Both the position numbers and the translations under genes were made by a program. The notes beneath the pieces are model-generated. The model did not search any database, had not been told where the DNA came from, and saw nothing but the letters and a program-made list of their open reading frames with translations. DNA of 44,069 nt. Origin: Coriobacteriales bacterium. Its GTDB lineage: Bacteria; Actinomycetota; Coriobacteriia; Coriobacteriales; UBA8131. Positions 32,803-40,951 of this stretch are shown here, in pieces. Positions within the stretch are counted from its first letter, which is position 1; every line of letters starts with the position of its first letter. The stretch is from NCBI GenBank assembly GCA_031277035.1, contig JAISLY010000035.1:1-44069 (forward strand), written 5' to 3'.

Positions 32803-33609
32803 TCACGCGGGCTTCACCGGGAAGAGGCCCTCGCGATAGGCGGTCAGATAGTCCATGCAGTACTCGTCGTTGCCAAGCAGGGCGTCGGTGGCCTTGAGCG
32901 TGGCCTGCATATCGGGCGACATCGGATCCATGATGGCGCTGTCCATGCCGGCGGCCATCGCGAGACAGAGAAACTGCATGTTGATGGCCTTGCGGTAGGG
33001 CATACCAAAGCTGATGTTGGAAAGCCCCGAGGTAAAGTGCACTTCGGGGAACTCCGCCCTGATACGCGCGATGCCCTCGGTGAAGTTCAAAAGCGAGTCC
33101 TGCTTCGTTGCCAGGGTGGTGACCAGCGGGTCGAAGAAGATGCGCTCGCGTTTGATACCAGCTTCATCGGCCTCGGCAACAATCTTCCGGGCAATCTCAA
33201 GCTTGATTTTCGGATCGTCGGGGATGCCGTTGTTATCGCAGGTCAAAGCGATAACGCCCCAGTCGCTGCCTGCAATGACCGGAAAGACGGCCTCCGTCTT
33301 GCCCTCCTCCTTGGAGACGGAGTTGATAAGGCCGGGCTTGTGCGCCAGCGGCATCAGCTCCATGAGAAGCTGCGGATCCGAGCTGTCGAGACACAGCGGG
33401 GTGTCCACCGTCTCCTGGGTGATGTCGATGAGCCATTGCATGGTCTCACGCTCAAGTTCGGGGGCAACGCCCGCGCAGATGTCGAGGTAGTCCGCTCCGC
33501 CCTCGGTCTGTCCCTTGGCGATGGAGCGGATGTAGTCCGCGTCCTTTTCCTGGATAGCCGCCAGGGTCTTGGGTATGAACCCGTTGATTTTCTCGCCGAT
33601 GATGATCAT
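32803..33609 (-). CDS. acsE: Methyl-THF:corrinoid methyltransferase (AcsE-like)
   Basis: About 268 residues, a pterin-binding TIM barrel. Motifs: [10 protein letters not shown] at the N-terminus, [29 protein letters not shown] and [11 protein letters not shown], which supplies the Asn used in methyl-THF activation. AcsE passes the methyl group of methyl-THF to a corrinoid iron-sulfur protein; relatives act on other corrinoid proteins in demethylation. No corrinoid protein or CO dehydrogenase gene is in the window, so the partner is encoded elsewhere and the direction of flow is open. The start overlaps the metF-metV stop by four bases (ATGA). Confidence 0.9.
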   Translation of the reverse strand: MIIIGEKINGFIPKTLAAIQEKDADYIRSIAKGQTEGGADYLDICAGVAPELERETMQWLIDITQETVDTPLCLDSSDPQLLMELMPLAHKPGLINSVSKEEGKTEAVFPVIAGSDWGVIALTCDNNGIPDDPKIKLEIARKIVAEADEAGIKRERIFFDPLVTTLATKQDSLLNFTEGIARIRAEFPEVHFTSGLSNISFGMPYRKAINMQFLCLAMAAGMDSAIMDPMSPDMQATLKATDALLGNDEYCMDYLTAYREGLFPVKPA

Positions 33610-35291
33610 TTCTGAATCCCTTCTGTCCGTTGTTCGAGCGGCAACAGGCCTGTCCGTTGGCCACGCGGCGGCAGGCTGATGCGCCTCGCCGCGTTATCCC
33701 GCTCGTGCGTGTAGTTGCTCCACCCAGAGGTCTCATAGAAGTCCCAATTGTTGGGTGGCGTGATAAAGCTGTCGAGCTTGTCGAGTTCATCGTAGCGCTT
33801 CAGGCGATGATACGCCTTGAAATAAATGCAGTAGCGCTCGCCCGGATAGACCTCACACCAGCCCTCGGTGCTGCCGCCGCAGGGGCCGTTGCGCTGGCAT
33901 TTGGGGCACTGCGTCATCGGGCAGGTGTAAATCGCCGCCTCCAGGCCGCAGTCGCCACAGTCCATGCAGCCGTACAGAATGGTCTTGCCGAGATGTTCCA
34001 GAGCATGAGAGCGGTGCAGGCCCTTTTTGCGCTCCCTGCGGTCCATGACCGCCGCGAGCAGGCCGTAGAAGCCCCTGTTGCGCGTGAGCACAAGACGGTG
34101 AAAGAAGCGCGAGAGGCCGTAGCCGCGCATCAGCTTACGGGTGCGGACGACCTCGGTGCGCGGGGCCTCGGTGCGCGGGCTTTCGGTGCGCGGGGCCTCG
34201 GTGCGCGGGGCCTCGACGAGTGCGGACGCGGAGGCGGGTGCGGGGGCCTCGGTGCGGACGACCGCGCTGTGCGAGGCCTCGCTGCCCTGGGGCGTGTAGA
34301 AGAAAAATCCGCCGGGCTTGCCGTAGGTCAGTTCAAGCGCCCAATCCTGCCAATGTTCCTGTAGTTCCTCGGCCGCATCGAGAATGTGGTTAAAGACGTC
34401 GACCGTGATGCCAAAGCCGCCGATATGGACGCCCGCATACCCCTGGCCCCGCGCAATGGCAATCATCTTCGCGGCGCGCAGATGCCGCGCGGCCGCGCCC
34501 CTGTCCTCGGCTTTTGCCTCCTGTTCGAGGGTGGCCATCAGCTCATCGGAGATTGAGCAGCCCGCTATCGAGCCCGCACGCATCATGTGCGCGGCACCGA
34601 CGGTCAGCAGAAAGACATTCGCGATCAAAGGTGTGCGGTAACCGCGTTCACGCAGGTAGGTGAGCACCTCCTGCATCTTGTGGGAGTCGTAGCCAAGCTG
34701 TGAGATGATAAAACGGGCACCCGCGCATATCTTCTTCTCCAGCTTCAGGTACTGGGTCATCGTCTCGCCCTCGGTGTATTTAAAGGGATTGACAACCGCT
34801 CCGGCGAAGAAATGCGCGGGTGCCTCACGAAATTCGCCTTTGGCGGTCTGCTGGGTAAGGCCCTCGTTCATATCGCCAATCATCATCAGAAGCTGGACGG
34901 GGTCGAGGTCAAAGACCGGGCGACCGCGCCCCTGCCAGCCTGTTGTCTGGTAGTCTCCGGACATGACGAGGAGGTTCTCGATACCGGTGCGCTGCAGGGC
35001 GTAAAACTGCGACTGGAACTGGTTGCGGCTGCGATCCTTACAGGTCATATGGACAAGCGGCGTGATTTTGTGGTCAAAGAAGTCGTGCGCAAAGGCGTCG
35101 GCGAGCAGTGCGGGATTACCGCTTGGATTGTCGGTGATGGAGACCGCGTGCGTCCGTCCGGTTTCCCAGATGGCCTGAGCCTCCTCAAATTCCCTGCGCT
35201 GAGCCGACTCATTGGCTCCCCGACCGGGAATGATTTCGCAGGTGACGACAAACTCCCCCGACTGAAGGGCCTCGCGCAGTCTATTGGCCAT
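33606..35291 (-). CDS. metF: MetF-MetV fusion: methylene-THF reductase with zinc-binding domain
   Basis: About 561 residues. Residues 1-335 are a MetF-type TIM barrel (FVVTCEIIPGRG, HMTCKDRSRNQ, LLVMSGDY, FISQLGYD-like). Residues of about 340-381 are a low-complexity linker of PRTEA units. The rest holds the MetV part: CMDCGDCGLEAAIYTC, CPKCQRNGPCGG and WCEVYPGERYC, a cluster of ten or so Cys between about 440 and 490 that may bind zinc or Fe-S. In acetogens MetF and MetV are normally separate subunits; here they form one chain. Its product, methyl-THF, is used by the next gene. The start is the ATG at 35291 with GGAGGAG seven bases before; an ATG at 35306 overlaps that site and is unlikely. 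Confidence 0.93.
   Translation of the reverse strand: MANRLREALQSGEFVVTCEIIPGRGANESAQRREFEEAQAIWETGRTHAVSITDNPSGNPALLADAFAHDFFDHKITPLVHMTCKDRSRNQFQSQFYALQRTGIENLLVMSGDYQTTGWQGRGRPVFDLDPVQLLMMIGDMNEGLTQQTAKGEFREAPAHFFAGAVVNPFKYTEGETMTQYLKLEKKICAGARFIISQLGYDSHKMQEVLTYLRERGYRTPLIANVFLLTVGAAHMMRAGSIAGCSISDELMATLEQEAKAEDRGAAARHLRAAKMIAIARGQGYAGVHIGGFGITVDVFNHILDAAEELQEHWQDWALELTYGKPGGFFFYTPQGSEASHSAVVRTEAPAPASASALVEAPRTEAPRTESPRTEAPRTEVVRTRKLMRGYGLSRFFHRLVLTRNRGFYGLLAAVMDRRERKKGLHRSHALEHLGKTILYGCMDCGDCGLEAAIYTCPMTQCPKCQRNGPCGGSTEGWCEVYPGERYCIYFKAYHRLKRYDELDKLDSFITPPNNWDFYETSGWSNYTHERDNAARRISLPPRGQRTGLLPLEQRTEGIQK
34148..34215. repeat. 15-base in-frame tandem repeat in the MetF-MetV linker
   Basis: Units of GGGGCCTCGGTGCGC repeat about four times with small changes and encode RTEAP-type units between the two enzyme domains. 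Confidence 0.8.
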
Positions 35292-35410
35292 ACCGAGCTC
35301 CTCCATGTGTAACGTGTCGATACCGGGCGCCCAGGAAACGTCCCCTGAAAAGCTGTCCCTCCATTAAACGGAAAGCCCTCGCGCGGGTACAAGCAGGTCT
35401 CGGGCATCAC

Positions 35411-35452
35411 GTGCACTTTGCGCAGTTTGACCCCCTGACATTGTGCACTTTG
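35411..35452. promoter_or_regulatory. Direct repeat GTGCACTTTG in the divergent metF/pucR-type promoter region
   Basis: GTGCACTTTG occurs at 35411-35420 and 35443-35452, 32 bases apart, about three helical turns. Each contains the palindrome GTGCAC. It lies between the C1 operon and its divergent regulator, the natural place for that regulator's operator. Confidence 0.55.
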
Positions 35453-35544
35453 TTGCGAAAACGGCTCAGAGCACATTGGCACCTGCCCGCAATCGTCGGC
35501 ACAATCGCCCTGCGTTTCGGCTACAATGGAGTGCAAGGAGCCCT

Positions 35545-37065
35545 ATGGAGTTAAACCTGCATATCATCGGCGAGGACCTGAAGAGGTACCGGCCCCAAAG
35601 CCGTATCGAGGAGGACTACGGGGTGCGTCGTCTGCGCTTTCCGGCGCTTTTCGACGGCAACCAGACCAAGCGCAGCCTGCTCTACATCGTCGAAAGCGGC
35701 CTGCTGACGCCGGACAACATCGAACTTGTCACCGAACAGTCCAGTCTTCTCATCATTGGCAAGCCCCCTTCGCGCCTTTTGAAGAAGCACTGTAACCTCG
35801 TCTGGATTGAGAAGGGCGCAAGGCTCTCACAGATATTTTCCGAGGTGGTCGAGCTCTTCTCCACCTATGAGACCTGGAGCGACCGGATGCTCAACGCTCT
35901 CATCTCAAAAAAGCAGCTCAAACGCCTCGGCGAGCTGGCCGGCCCTGTGGTAAAGCGGCCTTTGTACCTCATCGATTCGCATCTGCAGATGCTCTTTTCT
36001 GTCGTTGACAGGGAGCTGTACCAGCTGCCACGCGACTACCTGCAGCCGAGCATCGACAACAACAACCCGGCGCTTGGCGTCTTTGCGCTGGACCGCTTCT
36101 ACGACGACGCGCTGACGCACCGCAAGCCCTTCCTGTTGCCGGAAAACCGCAGCTACCGAACGCTGGTGCAGAATATCTTTGTTGACAGTCATCTGGTGGC
36201 AACGCTTTCCTTCGATGAGGTGGGCGGGGGCTTTACCCAACGCGATTACGCCCTGATCGTCATCCTCGCGGAGTTTATCGCCAATGGTATCTCCTATCAC
36301 GACGAGTGGAACACCTCGGCGCCGCAACTCCTTGACGAGCAGATACATCTGCTGCTCGACGGGCGACAGCCCAATGCCGAAGAGCTGAGCTCCGCACTGA
36401 GGACGATGGGTTGGATGATTGAGGAGTCCTATTACTGCATTGTGGCCACGCCGCTCAACCCGCTCTACCCGAGCGGCCTGCTCGCGGCAAATGCCCGCCA
36501 CGCCTGCGCGCAGGCGAGCCACATGATCTACGCCATCTATGACCATACCATCATCTTTATCGTAAACGCCGACCACGCCACGTTCTCGCACGACGAGATT
36601 GTTGAGCTGGTGACCAGCGAGTTGGATCGTCTGCTGGTGCAGCTTGGGGTGAGCAACATTTTCAATGGCTTTGCGATGCTTGGCGTGCACTGCCGCCTTG
36701 CCCGGGCCGCGCAGCAACTCGGAAGCCAGCAGGATCCGGATCGGGCGGTCTACCGTTTTCAGGATTACTTCCTGGCCTATCTGGTTGCCCGCGTTAAGGA
36801 GAGCACGCCGCTGGAGGCAATCATCCCCCGGGGGCTTCTCCAACTGAAGCGCTACGACGAGAAGTACGGCACCGACTTTGTGCACGTCTTTCGGGTCTTT
36901 CTCAAAAACGACATGCGCATTGCCTCGGCGGCGCGTGAGCTTTTTTTGCACCGCAATACCCTCTCACACAAAATCTCGCAGATAAAGTTCATCACGCGTC
37001 TGGATTTTGAGAACGACCCGGACGTGCGCCTGAGCGCCCTCATCGCGCTGAACATGATGGAGTGA
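35545..37065 (+). CDS. PucR-type helix-turn-helix regulator, divergent from the C1 operon
   Basis: About 506 residues. The C-terminus has the PucR-family winged/HTH_30 region: FVHVFRVFLKNDMRIASAARELFLHRNTLSHKISQI. The middle (about 100-290) has a sensory-type, GAF-like segment (LYLIDSHLQMLFSVVD, FALDRFYDD). No membrane segment is seen. AAGGAG precedes the ATG at 35545. The adjacent divergent operon suggests control of one-carbon metabolism in response to a soluble metabolite. It is convergent with the second Tat flavoprotein. Confidence 0.87.
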   Translation: MELNLHIIGEDLKRYRPQSRIEEDYGVRRLRFPALFDGNQTKRSLLYIVESGLLTPDNIELVTEQSSLLIIGKPPSRLLKKHCNLVWIEKGARLSQIFSEVVELFSTYETWSDRMLNALISKKQLKRLGELAGPVVKRPLYLIDSHLQMLFSVVDRELYQLPRDYLQPSIDNNNPALGVFALDRFYDDALTHRKPFLLPENRSYRTLVQNIFVDSHLVATLSFDEVGGGFTQRDYALIVILAEFIANGISYHDEWNTSAPQLLDEQIHLLLDGRQPNAEELSSALRTMGWMIEESYYCIVATPLNPLYPSGLLAANARHACAQASHMIYAIYDHTIIFIVNADHATFSHDEIVELVTSELDRLLVQLGVSNIFNGFAMLGVHCRLARAAQQLGSQQDPDRAVYRFQDYFLAYLVARVKESTPLEAIIPRGLLQLKRYDEKYGTDFVHVFRVFLKNDMRIASAARELFLHRNTLSHKISQIKFITRLDFENDPDVRLSALIALNMME

Positions 37066-37084
37066 GGGGCGCGGGGCGGGGTTA

Positions 37085-37201
37085 CGGAGAGAGGCGGGCG
37101 GGCGCGGGGCGCGCGAGGGGCGGGCGCGAGCGCGGGGCGCGCGAGGGGCGGGCGCGAGGGGCGCGCGAGGGGCGCGCGAGGGGCGGGCGCCCGCCCCTCG
37201 C
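37085..37201. repeat. GC-rich repeat ending in a 26-base perfect palindrome
   Basis: Units of GCGCGAGGGGCGGGC repeat from about 37085. The end, 37176-37201, is a perfect palindrome (GCGAGGGGCGGGC and its complement with no loop spacer). It lies between converging genes and may end transcription from both sides, although no T-run follows. Confidence 0.8.
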
Positions 37202-37222
37202 AGCAGCAATGCCGGTGCCTTC

Positions 37223-39142
37223 CTAAACCGTGTTAAAGGCAGCGCGAGCACTTTCGAGAGGAGTGGGGTATTCGACTCCCATGATTGAATGCGCGGCAAG
37301 CCAGGCAAGGGTCACGCAGCGCCCCATGCACAGTCCTCCGTAGAGCTGCGGATAGTTGCCATTGAAGAAGCCGCCCACGTCGTTGCCCGAGAGATACAGG
37401 CCCTCGATGGGATTGCCGGCCTTATCCACAGCATTAAAGTCGTAGTTCACATGGATACCACCGAGGGTCGCAAGCGCCCAGCCTGCCATTTTAGCCGCGT
37501 AGAAGGGCGGCTCGTCAATGGCGGAAAGACGCCAGGGCGCTTTGGAGTGGTCGGTATCGGTGCCGGAGGCAACCACCTCGTTGTAGCGTTCGACCGTAGC
37601 GAGAAAGGCGTCGGCGGGGACTCCCATCTGGGCCGCGAGGTCCTCGATGGTGTCGGCGGTGAGAAGATTGCCGTTATCGACGTTGGGCTGAATATAGACG
37701 TCGTTCCATTCCTGCGCGTCGCGGCAGGGGTAGAACTGACCGAGCAGCAGGCAGTTCTTGGCGCCTTCTTCAGCCACGACGCGACTGCAGATGGTGGTGC
37801 CAAAATTCACGACGTCCTCCCAACTGCTGCCATCGAATACCTGCCACCAGAAGTGCCCGGGTTGCTGAACCGCCGTGTTGAATTCAAAGTCATAGGGCCC
37901 ATCCTCGTTACAAAAGCGCTTGCCGAGGGAGTTGACCCGCAGGAAGGGCTGGGAGCCCGGCCACCAGAACGAGGGATTGCCGCCGCCCTGTCCGCCAAGG
38001 TCGCCGTCGCCGCCAGCAGTGATGCAACCGCGGTCAAAGATGAGCATGGAGCCGGCAAGAGAGGTATCGCGATCGGCGCCTGCCCAGGTGGCGAGCTTGA
38101 TGCCGTCGCCGTTGCGGCCATCGCCGCCGATATGGTTTGTGCAGTATTTGTGGCAGGCCACCCCGAGTTGATCCATCATATCCCTGTTGCCAAGGAAGCC
38201 GCCGGTTGCAAGCACGACGCCACGCGATGCGTTGTACTGCACATAGCTGCCATCCTCCTGCTGCGCTATGACACCGGTCACCTTGCCGCCGGCCTCCTGC
38301 ACCAGCTCAACGACCCTGGTGGAATAGTTCACGCTGCCGCCGGCCTCCGCAAAAAGCTCCAGCATGGCCGGCATGGCGACCTCAGAGCCCATGGGGTTTG
38401 CGGTTGCCTCCAGCGGTGGTTTGAAGGCGGAGTGGTAGACGTTGGTGTAGTAGAAATTCTCGGGGTAAAACTTCTTGCGAATCGTGTCCAGCATGACATC
38501 GAGGTTTTTTTTCTGGAGATTTTCCTGATACCAATCCACAAAAGCACCCGAGTTGTATGCCCAGAGCCGGATGAGGTTCTCGTCGGCCTTGCCAGAGGCG
38601 TAGCGCATGAGGTCGTGGATGATGTACTCCTTGTCAACCTGGTAGCCCGCGTCCAACATGAGCTTGCTGTCGCAGGCGTCGATGTCACCGGCCCACATCG
38701 TCGCCCCGCCGCTTTGCTCAAGAATCAGAACCTCGCCACCGAGTTGCGCGGCCTCAAGTGCCAACACGACACCCGAGTTCCCGGCGCCCACGACGATGAC
38801 CTCGTGATCTTCGCTGGAAGCGACCTGGTCTTGGACCGAAGGCGGCTTGGTATCCCAGGCATTGTCTGCTTCTGCGGCTACCTCCGGGCTGGCAGGTGTG
38901 CCCTCTGCGGCGTCTGAGGCAGCAGGCGCCTCAGGGCTGCAGGCGACAACCGTAGCACCGACCGCCGCGAGGGCACCCGCGACACCAATCCCCTTGAGGA
39001 AGCTGCGTCTGTCCATGCCGGAGCTGTCCGCTGCGGAGCTGTCCGCTGCGGCGCTGCCCGCTGCGGCGTCGTCCCTGCCGGCGCTACCCGCTGCGGAGCT
39101 GTCCGCTGCGTCCACTGCGTCGTTTTCCCGCTCGTGTTCCAT
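37223..39142 (-). CDS. Tat-exported FAD-binding reductase with long Ala/Ser N-terminal extension
   Basis: About 639 residues. ATG at 39142 follows GAGAGGAATATT. The twin-arginine motif MDRRSFLKG begins only at about residue 43, after an extension of AADSSAAGSAG-type repeats; an internal start at that Met lacks a ribosome site. A possible lipobox (VVAC) follows the hydrophobic core. The flavin motif VVGAGNSGVVLALEAA is at about residue 135 and the family motif KRFCNEDGPYDFEF lies in the middle. It is of the fumarate reductase flavoprotein group, like 684-2330, with which it shares IEDLAAQMGVPADAFLATVERYNE-like sequence. Substrate unknown. It stands alone between converging and diverging genes. 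Confidence 0.9.
   Translation of the reverse strand: MEHERENDAVDAADSSAAGSAGRDDAAAGSAAADSSAADSSGMDRRSFLKGIGVAGALAAVGATVVACSPEAPAASDAAEGTPASPEVAAEADNAWDTKPPSVQDQVASSEDHEVIVVGAGNSGVVLALEAAQLGGEVLILEQSGGATMWAGDIDACDSKLMLDAGYQVDKEYIIHDLMRYASGKADENLIRLWAYNSGAFVDWYQENLQKKNLDVMLDTIRKKFYPENFYYTNVYHSAFKPPLEATANPMGSEVAMPAMLELFAEAGGSVNYSTRVVELVQEAGGKVTGVIAQQEDGSYVQYNASRGVVLATGGFLGNRDMMDQLGVACHKYCTNHIGGDGRNGDGIKLATWAGADRDTSLAGSMLIFDRGCITAGGDGDLGGQGGGNPSFWWPGSQPFLRVNSLGKRFCNEDGPYDFEFNTAVQQPGHFWWQVFDGSSWEDVVNFGTTICSRVVAEEGAKNCLLLGQFYPCRDAQEWNDVYIQPNVDNGNLLTADTIEDLAAQMGVPADAFLATVERYNEVVASGTDTDHSKAPWRLSAIDEPPFYAAKMAGWALATLGGIHVNYDFNAVDKAGNPIEGLYLSGNDVGGFFNGNYPQLYGGLCMGRCVTLAWLAAHSIMGVEYPTPLESARAAFNTV
39017..39110. 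repeat. 15-base tandem repeats encoding the pre-Tat extension
   Basis: CTGCGGAGCTGTCCG units repeat with variation and encode AADSS-type pentapeptides before the Tat motif of the flavoprotein. Confidence 0.75.
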
Positions 39143-39213
39143 AATATTCCTCTCTCTCTGCGGTGTTTTCCATGACCCTTTTACCATCCCCCACGCGTCG
39201 CGTCAAATGCCGC

Positions 39214-39285
39214 GTCGCCCTGCTGCTCGCCCTGTTGGCCGCCCTGTTGCTCGCCCTGTTGCTCGCCCTGTTGGCCGCCCTGTCT
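39214..39285. repeat. 12-base minisatellite, six units
   Basis: Six units of CTCGCCCTGTTG or GCCGCCCTGTTG lie in the 388-base gap between the flavoprotein start and the GntR gene. A long open frame crosses it on the minus strand, but it only reflects the repeat. The remainder of the gap has a second, 22-base direct repeat (CGGTGGCGCTTGG) near 39410 and 39470. Confidence 0.85.
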
Positions 39286-39344
39286 GGCACGGGCTCCAGC
39301 CTGCTCACAGGAGGGCGCCTGTGGAGGTACGCTGCCAGAGGCCC

Positions 39345-39373
39345 TTGCCTTCGATTGCCTAGTGTCATATGAT
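39345..39373 (+). promoter_or_regulatory. Candidate promoter of cassette B
   Basis: TTGCCT at 39345-39350 and TATGAT at 39368-39373 are 17 bases apart. The start of transcription would be near 39380, about 150 bases before the GntR GTG. A consensus TTGACA at 39384 has no -10 partner. Confidence 0.5.
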
Positions 39374-39530
39374 TATGGGACTATTGACAGTTCAGGGCAC
39401 TTGGCTGCAACGGTGGCGCTTGGTACGAACGGCTGAGGCGCTTGGCACGGGCGCTAAAGCTGGGGCTTGCGGTGGCGCTTGGCACGGACGGTGGGCCTGT
39501 TCGGGACAGAAGGCGGAAGGCGGATACCCG

Positions 39531-39998
39531 GTGCGAAACTTCGAGATTGATAACGAAAGCGGTATTCCCGTATGGATACAGGTGCGCCGACGCCTTGTCT
39601 ATCTCATTGTCTCAGGCCACTACGGGCCAGGCGAGCAGCTCCCCACCGTGCGCGAGCTGGCCGTACAACTCGACATCAATTACAACACCGTGAGCAAGGT
39701 CTATCAGGATTTGGAGCGGGACGGCTTTATTGTCACCCGCCGCGGACGGGGCACCTTCGTTACCGAGTTTGACGATCTGATGCTTCGCGAGTTGGACAAC
39801 AAGGTAGAACTCCTCGCCGATGAACTGGTACGCGAGGGTCTGGACTTTGGCATGACCGGCCCTGAAATCGTCCGAACGGTACAGGCGCGCCTTGCGCAAT
39901 ACGAATCTAGCAGGACCCCCGCAGGCGAACAATCCTCAGACGACACCGACGTGCAGGCGAAGCAAAAGCCGACGAAGGGACTGCGCTATGCCGGCTAA
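39531..39998 (+). CDS. GntR-family regulator, YtrA type (cassette B)
   Basis: About 155 residues from GTG at 39531, preceded by GGAAGG; the longer frame upstream is repeat-derived. The winged helix (residues about 5-75) closely matches the cassette A protein: IPVWIQVRRRLVYLI, GEQLPTVRELAVQL and INYNTVSKVYQDLERDGFI. A short helical C-terminus replaces a ligand domain. It overlaps the SPFH gene by 11 bases. It probably represses its own operon. Confidence 0.92.
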   Translation: MRNFEIDNESGIPVWIQVRRRLVYLIVSGHYGPGEQLPTVRELAVQLDINYNTVSKVYQDLERDGFIVTRRGRGTFVTEFDDLMLRELDNKVELLADELVREGLDFGMTGPEIVRTVQARLAQYESSRTPAGEQSSDDTDVQAKQKPTKGLRYAG

Positions 39999-40935
39999 GG
40001 ATGCGTCAAAACGCGCTGAGCAGGCGGAGAAGAACAGGCCGCTTGCCTCTATCGATAAATCGGGGGTCAGAGGCAACCGCTCCTCACGCAATGGGGTCTA
40101 CTTCTTTGCAGCAACGGTTTTTTGCCTGGTCATTGCCCTGTTACTTGGCATCGCCTACGCCTGTGACGCGATGAGCGTCTGGCTCATCATCGGCGCGGTT
40201 GTGGTCGCAGCACTTGCGGCATTCTCCATTCGTATCGCACAACAATGGGAGAAGGCCGTTGTCCTGCGCCTTGGCAAGTTTCATCGCGTAGCTGGCCCTG
40301 GCCTGTACCTCATCATCCCCATTGTGGAGCACGTGACCATCTGTATCGATCAGCGCATCATCGCCACCCCCTTTGCCGCCGAGGAAACCCTGACCGCCGA
40401 CTTGGTGAGCGTGGATGTGGACGCCGTGCTGTTTTGGATGGTCTGGGACGCGCGCATGGCCTGCATTGAGGTTGAAAACTATCCCAAAACGGTCGCCTGG
40501 AGCGCACAGACCGCCCTGCGCGACGCCATCGGGCGCGTGAATCTGGCCGAACTCGCCACACGTCGCCGCCAGATTGACGCGCAGCTGCAGGAGACCCTGA
40601 CAGCCAAGACCGAGCCTTGGGGCATCTCCATCATCAGCGTTGAGATACGCGACATCATCATTCCGCAGGAACTGCAGGATTCAATGTCCAAGGCCGCCCA
40701 GGCCGAACGCGAGCGCGATGCGCGTGTGCTGTTGGCCGAAGTGGAAAAGGACATCTCCGAAATGTTCGTCGAGGCGGCCGAGGTATACGACCAAAATGAT
40801 CGGGCAATGCAGCTGCGCACCATGAACCTGATCTATGAAAGCGTGCGCGAGCACGGAGGACTCATTATCGCGCCAAGCGCCTTCTCGGAGGGCTTTAATA
40901 ACATTGAGGAGATTGTCAAGCGCCTGAAGTCGTAG
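39988..40935 (+). CDS. SPFH/stomatin-like (slipin) protein (cassette B)
   Basis: About 315 residues from ATG at 39988, with AAGGGA upstream inside the GntR gene. A charged N-terminus is followed by two hydrophobic segments (about 30-80), then the SPFH domain (QQWEKAVVLRLGKFHRVAGPG, IISVEIRDIIIPQELQ) and a Glu/Ala coiled coil. It is a clear paralogue of 10986-11954, sharing long runs such as ETLTxDLVxxDVDAVL. Expected to form membrane oligomers and to organise the NrfD-like protein encoded 16 bases downstream. Confidence 0.93.
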   Translation: MPAKDASKRAEQAEKNRPLASIDKSGVRGNRSSRNGVYFFAATVFCLVIALLLGIAYACDAMSVWLIIGAVVVAALAAFSIRIAQQWEKAVVLRLGKFHRVAGPGLYLIIPIVEHVTICIDQRIIATPFAAEETLTADLVSVDVDAVLFWMVWDARMACIEVENYPKTVAWSAQTALRDAIGRVNLAELATRRRQIDAQLQETLTAKTEPWGISIISVEIRDIIIPQELQDSMSKAAQAERERDARVLLAEVEKDISEMFVEAAEVYDQNDRAMQLRTMNLIYESVREHGGLIIAPSAFSEGFNNIEEIVKRLKS

Positions 40936-40951
40936 ACGGGAGCGGAGCCTC

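Noticed and set aside
37289-38917. 542-residue open frame opposite the second flavoprotein
   Set aside because: Antisense shadow of a clear FAD-binding protein; composition is repetitive Val/Ala/His with no motif.
39084-39368. 94-residue minus-strand frame rich in RASNRA units
   Set aside because: It translates a 12-base minisatellite and overlaps the flavoprotein start; no sign of a real protein.
39369-39530. N-terminal extension of the cassette B GntR protein
   Set aside because: Derived from a direct repeat and lacking similarity to the family; GTG at 39531 gives the normal N-terminus.
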